Source: an uncultured bacterium
GTDB taxonomy: Bacteria; Patescibacteriota; Minisyncoccia; Phycocordibacterales; PALSA-1337
DNA: 6,316 nucleotides
NCBI GenBank assembly: GCA_903905325.1
Contig: CAIVGA010000040.1
Span: 1 to 6,316, forward strand
Direction: 5' to 3'
Shown: piece by piece, positions 4,881-6,316 of the stretch
How the letters are laid out: the number at the start of each line of letters is the position of its first letter
Numbering within the stretch: position 1 is the first letter of the stretch
The notes under the pieces: model-generated
What the model was told of the DNA's origin: nothing
Seen by the model: only the letters and a program-made list of their open reading frames with translations
Databases searched by the model: none
Program-made: the position numbers and the translations under genes

Positions 4881-5885
4881 ATGTCGTCAATCTTAACAAG
4901 AAAAAGTAAATCAAATAAAATATCATTTAAGATTGCTGTGATAGCACCATCGGGATCAATTAATGAAATATCCTCACTAAAATTGATTGCAGCTGGTAAA
5001 TTATATAAAGAATTTGGTATAGAAATCGTATATGGACAAAATTGTATAGAAAATGATTTACTCGGTTCCTCGGCAATTAAATCACGTGTGGATGATCTCC
5101 ATTGGGCTTTTATGGATAAAGACATAAAAGCTATAATGTGCGCAACTGGTGGATATAATTCTAATGATTTATTACCATACATTGATTGGCAGGTAATAAA
5201 AAATAATCCTAAGCCGTTTATAGGTTCTTCTGACATTACGGTTCTAATTAATGCTATCTATAAAAAAACTGGTGTAATGACATATTTTGGTCCTAATTTT
5301 TATAAATTTGGTGCCGAACTTGGTTTGGAATATACATTAGATTATTTTTATAAATCATTTTTTTTGCATGGCGATTACTCAATTCTTCCTAGTAGTGAAT
5401 GGAGTGAAGATAAATGGTATAAGAACCAAAAAGATCGCCACTTTATTTTGAATAAAGGATATGTAATTTGTAATCCAGGTATTGCTCGAGGAAAAATTAT
5501 AGGAGGAAATTTGTGTTCTCTAAATTTATTACAAGGAACAGAATATATGCCAGATCTTGATAGTGTTATTTTATGTGTTGAAGATGATGATTTGGCAGGA
5601 GTATATACATTTGGTGAATTTTATAGAAACTTGCATTCATTGTTTCAGCAACCAAATGCTAGCAAGATTAAGGGTGTGTTAATTGGTAGATTTTTATCTA
5701 ATAGTAATATGACTCTGGATAAAATAAAATTTGTCGTCAATTCTTTTCCAGGTTTAAAAAATATTCCAGTTATAGCCAATGTTGATTTTGGTCATACTGA
5801 ACCAATTATCACTTTTCCAATTGGTGGAATTATGGAAATTAAGTCTTTAGATAATAAGGTGGAAATAGCAGTACTTAGAAGTTAA
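4881..5885 (+). CDS. MccF-like LD-carboxypeptidase (peptidase family S66)
   Basis: A 334-aa serine carboxypeptidase of family S66. The nucleophile elbow is GSSD with S117; the other triad members are E234 (CVEDDD) and H305 (FGHTEP). The N-terminal IAVIAPSG (18-25) and ATGGYNSNDLLPYIDW (88-103) are family hallmarks. The region 170-222, with EWSEDKWY, the central GKIIGGNLCSLNLLQGT block and the EYMP end, resembles MccF, which cleaves the amide bond in microcin C-type aminoacyl-nucleotide antibiotics, more than the murein LdcA enzymes. MccF is about 344 aa, LdcA about 300. There is no signal peptide, so it acts in the cytoplasm. Likely roles are resistance to peptidyl- or aminoacyl-nucleotide inhibitors, or muropeptide turnover. 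The coding sequence looks more AT-rich than tsaD, which may hint at acquisition. The start at 4881 is fixed by the promoter 6 nt upstream. Confidence 0.93.
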   Translation: MSSILTRKSKSNKISFKIAVIAPSGSINEISSLKLIAAGKLYKEFGIEIVYGQNCIENDLLGSSAIKSRVDDLHWAFMDKDIKAIMCATGGYNSNDLLPYIDWQVIKNNPKPFIGSSDITVLINAIYKKTGVMTYFGPNFYKFGAELGLEYTLDYFYKSFFLHGDYSILPSSEWSEDKWYKNQKDRHFILNKGYVICNPGIARGKIIGGNLCSLNLLQGTEYMPDLDSVILCVEDDDLAGVYTFGEFYRNLHSLFQQPNASKIKGVLIGRFLSNSNMTLDKIKFVVNSFPGLKNIPVIANVDFGHTEPIITFPIGGIMEIKSLDNKVEIAVLRS

Positions 5886-5886
5886 T

Positions 5887-5922
5887 AAAAATGGTGGCAT
5901 ACGACTTAACGTAAACCACCAT
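5887..5922 (-). terminator. Hairpin terminator for minus-strand transcripts, possibly bidirectional
   Basis: ATGGTGG (5891-5897) pairs with CCACCAT (5916-5922), and TACG pairs with CGTA inside the loop. Read leftwards, the stem runs into TTTTT (5891-5887), a fair intrinsic terminator for the minus-strand genes on the right. Read rightwards it is followed only by GTTATTTATT, so it may also weakly stop the S66 peptidase transcript, whose stop codon ends at 5885. Confidence 0.6.
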
Positions 5923-5927
5923 GTTAT

Positions 5928-6176
5928 TTATTCGAAATATTGTTGCAGATCAAACGTTATTAACTCAACAACTTTTTCTTTAGTTAAAACTAACGGACCG
6001 TTTTCCACAACTTCTCCTTTGGTAAAAAGAAGGTTAGTTGTATACCAGGGAATATCTTTTTCAGATATAACGAACTCTCTGTAATGGTAATCTCAGTCAA
6101 TATCTGGAGCAAAATAGTGGTTAAACGTAAATATATTCCTGCGGGTGGAGCAATCCATTCGTGGGAATTTTTATTA
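5928..6176 (-). pseudogene. Broken gene of unknown family (frameshift plus in-frame stop)
   Basis: On the minus strand the stretch from about 6176 reads protein-like in one frame (NSHEWIAPPAGIYLR), then near 6120-6128 shifts to another frame (FNHYFAPDID), meets TGA at 6095-6093, and continues in that frame for 54 residues (DYHYREFVISEKDIPWYTTN and onward, ending QQYFE) to TAA at 5930-5928. The joined peptide would be about 80 residues and looks like one coherent domain, so this is probably a decayed gene or holds sequencing errors. No clear start codon or ribosome site is present. It follows the small membrane-protein gene and ends just before the hairpin at 5887-5922. The family is not recognised. 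Confidence 0.5.
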
Positions 6177-6316
6177 TCAAAACATCCTCTTCACTTCCTC
6201 CAACTCCTTAGTTAGCCTTTCTATCTTCTCACATTGAGTCATTTCATATATCGTGCTTCTCACCAAAAGTATTCCTAGGATTACGGTCACCAACAAGAAA
6301 ATGCTCTCAATAATAA
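6177..6316 (-). CDS. Small membrane/coiled-coil protein, C-terminal part
   Basis: The last 45 residues of a minus-strand gene that runs off the right edge; TGA is at 6179-6177. The visible part is a hydrophobic segment (SIFLLVTVILGILLV), then a charged, heptad-like tail (EKIERLTKELEEVKRMF). This is the layout of a single-pass membrane protein with a short cytoplasmic coiled coil. The function is unknown and the start is not in view. It lies just upstream of the broken gene and may have shared a transcript with it. Confidence 0.5.
   Translation of the reverse strand, partial: IIESIFLLVTVILGILLVRSTIYEMTQCEKIERLTKELEEVKRMF

Noticed and set aside
4868..5236. Minus-strand open frame opposite the S66 peptidase gene
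   Set aside because: It is a shadow of a gene with a complete catalytic triad and its own promoter.
5921..5983. Short plus-strand ORF starting at ATG 5921
   Set aside because: Twenty codons without a ribosome site, starting inside the terminator hairpin and antisense to the gene remnant.
6093..6095. TGA read as glycine (SR1/Gracilibacteria code)
   Set aside because: TGA ends the 124-aa gene in an ATGA overlap and the small membrane protein gene at 6177-6179, and the same remnant also needs a frameshift, so TGA is most likely a normal stop here.

Overview
The window looks like a piece of a Candidate Phyla Radiation (Patescibacteria, probably Parcubacteria-like) chromosome. The main evidence is the TsaD protein at the left edge, which has a long insertion before the ID-x-IAVTEGPGLEPALWVGI stretch, a pattern I associate with Parcubacteria. 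The gene set is compact and mixed-strand with moderately low GC, and several genes have a -10-like box only 6-9 nt before the ATG with no Shine-Dalgarno sequence. The lineage is an inference from protein character, not a proven placement.

Left part (1-3234): tsaD (tRNA t6A synthesis, minus strand, cut by the window edge) and a PlsC-type 1-acylglycerol-3-phosphate acyltransferase gene (plus strand) diverge from a 45-bp gap holding a -10 box for each. The acyltransferase gene converges, with an 11-bp gap, on a minus-strand gene for a polytopic orphan sensor histidine kinase. The kinase probably starts at 3159 rather than at the first possible ATG (3234), because a TATAAT box and a 14-bp perfect palindrome lie inside the longer reading frame.

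Middle part (about 3263-4360) is the most unusual piece. A T-box riboswitch leader occupies about 3263-3567. It has a textbook antiterminator (UGGCACC bulge between two helices), a competing intrinsic terminator with six Ts, a Stem III and a possible Stem II pseudoknot. It is followed not by an aminoacyl-tRNA synthetase or amino-acid gene but by two small genes of unknown function (124 and 89 aa), which overlap by 4 bp and end at a strong terminator. This would be a tRNA-charging-controlled, two-gene transcription unit of unknown role. The bulge base C predicts a tRNA with discriminator G73 (Asn, Asp, Gln, Glu, Ser or Trp class). The specifier codon could not be assigned with confidence because Stem I is not canonical. 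A 13-codon ORF with a strong Shine-Dalgarno sequence lies inside the leader.

Right part (4361-6316): a Nudix hydrolase gene and a MccF-like S66 serine carboxypeptidase gene lie in tandem on the plus strand, each with its own start-proximal promoter. The window closes with minus-strand material: the 3' end of a small membrane/coiled-coil protein gene and, downstream of it, a frameshifted and stop-interrupted gene remnant ending at a hairpin terminator. No CRISPR array, rRNA, tRNA gene or insertion sequence was seen.
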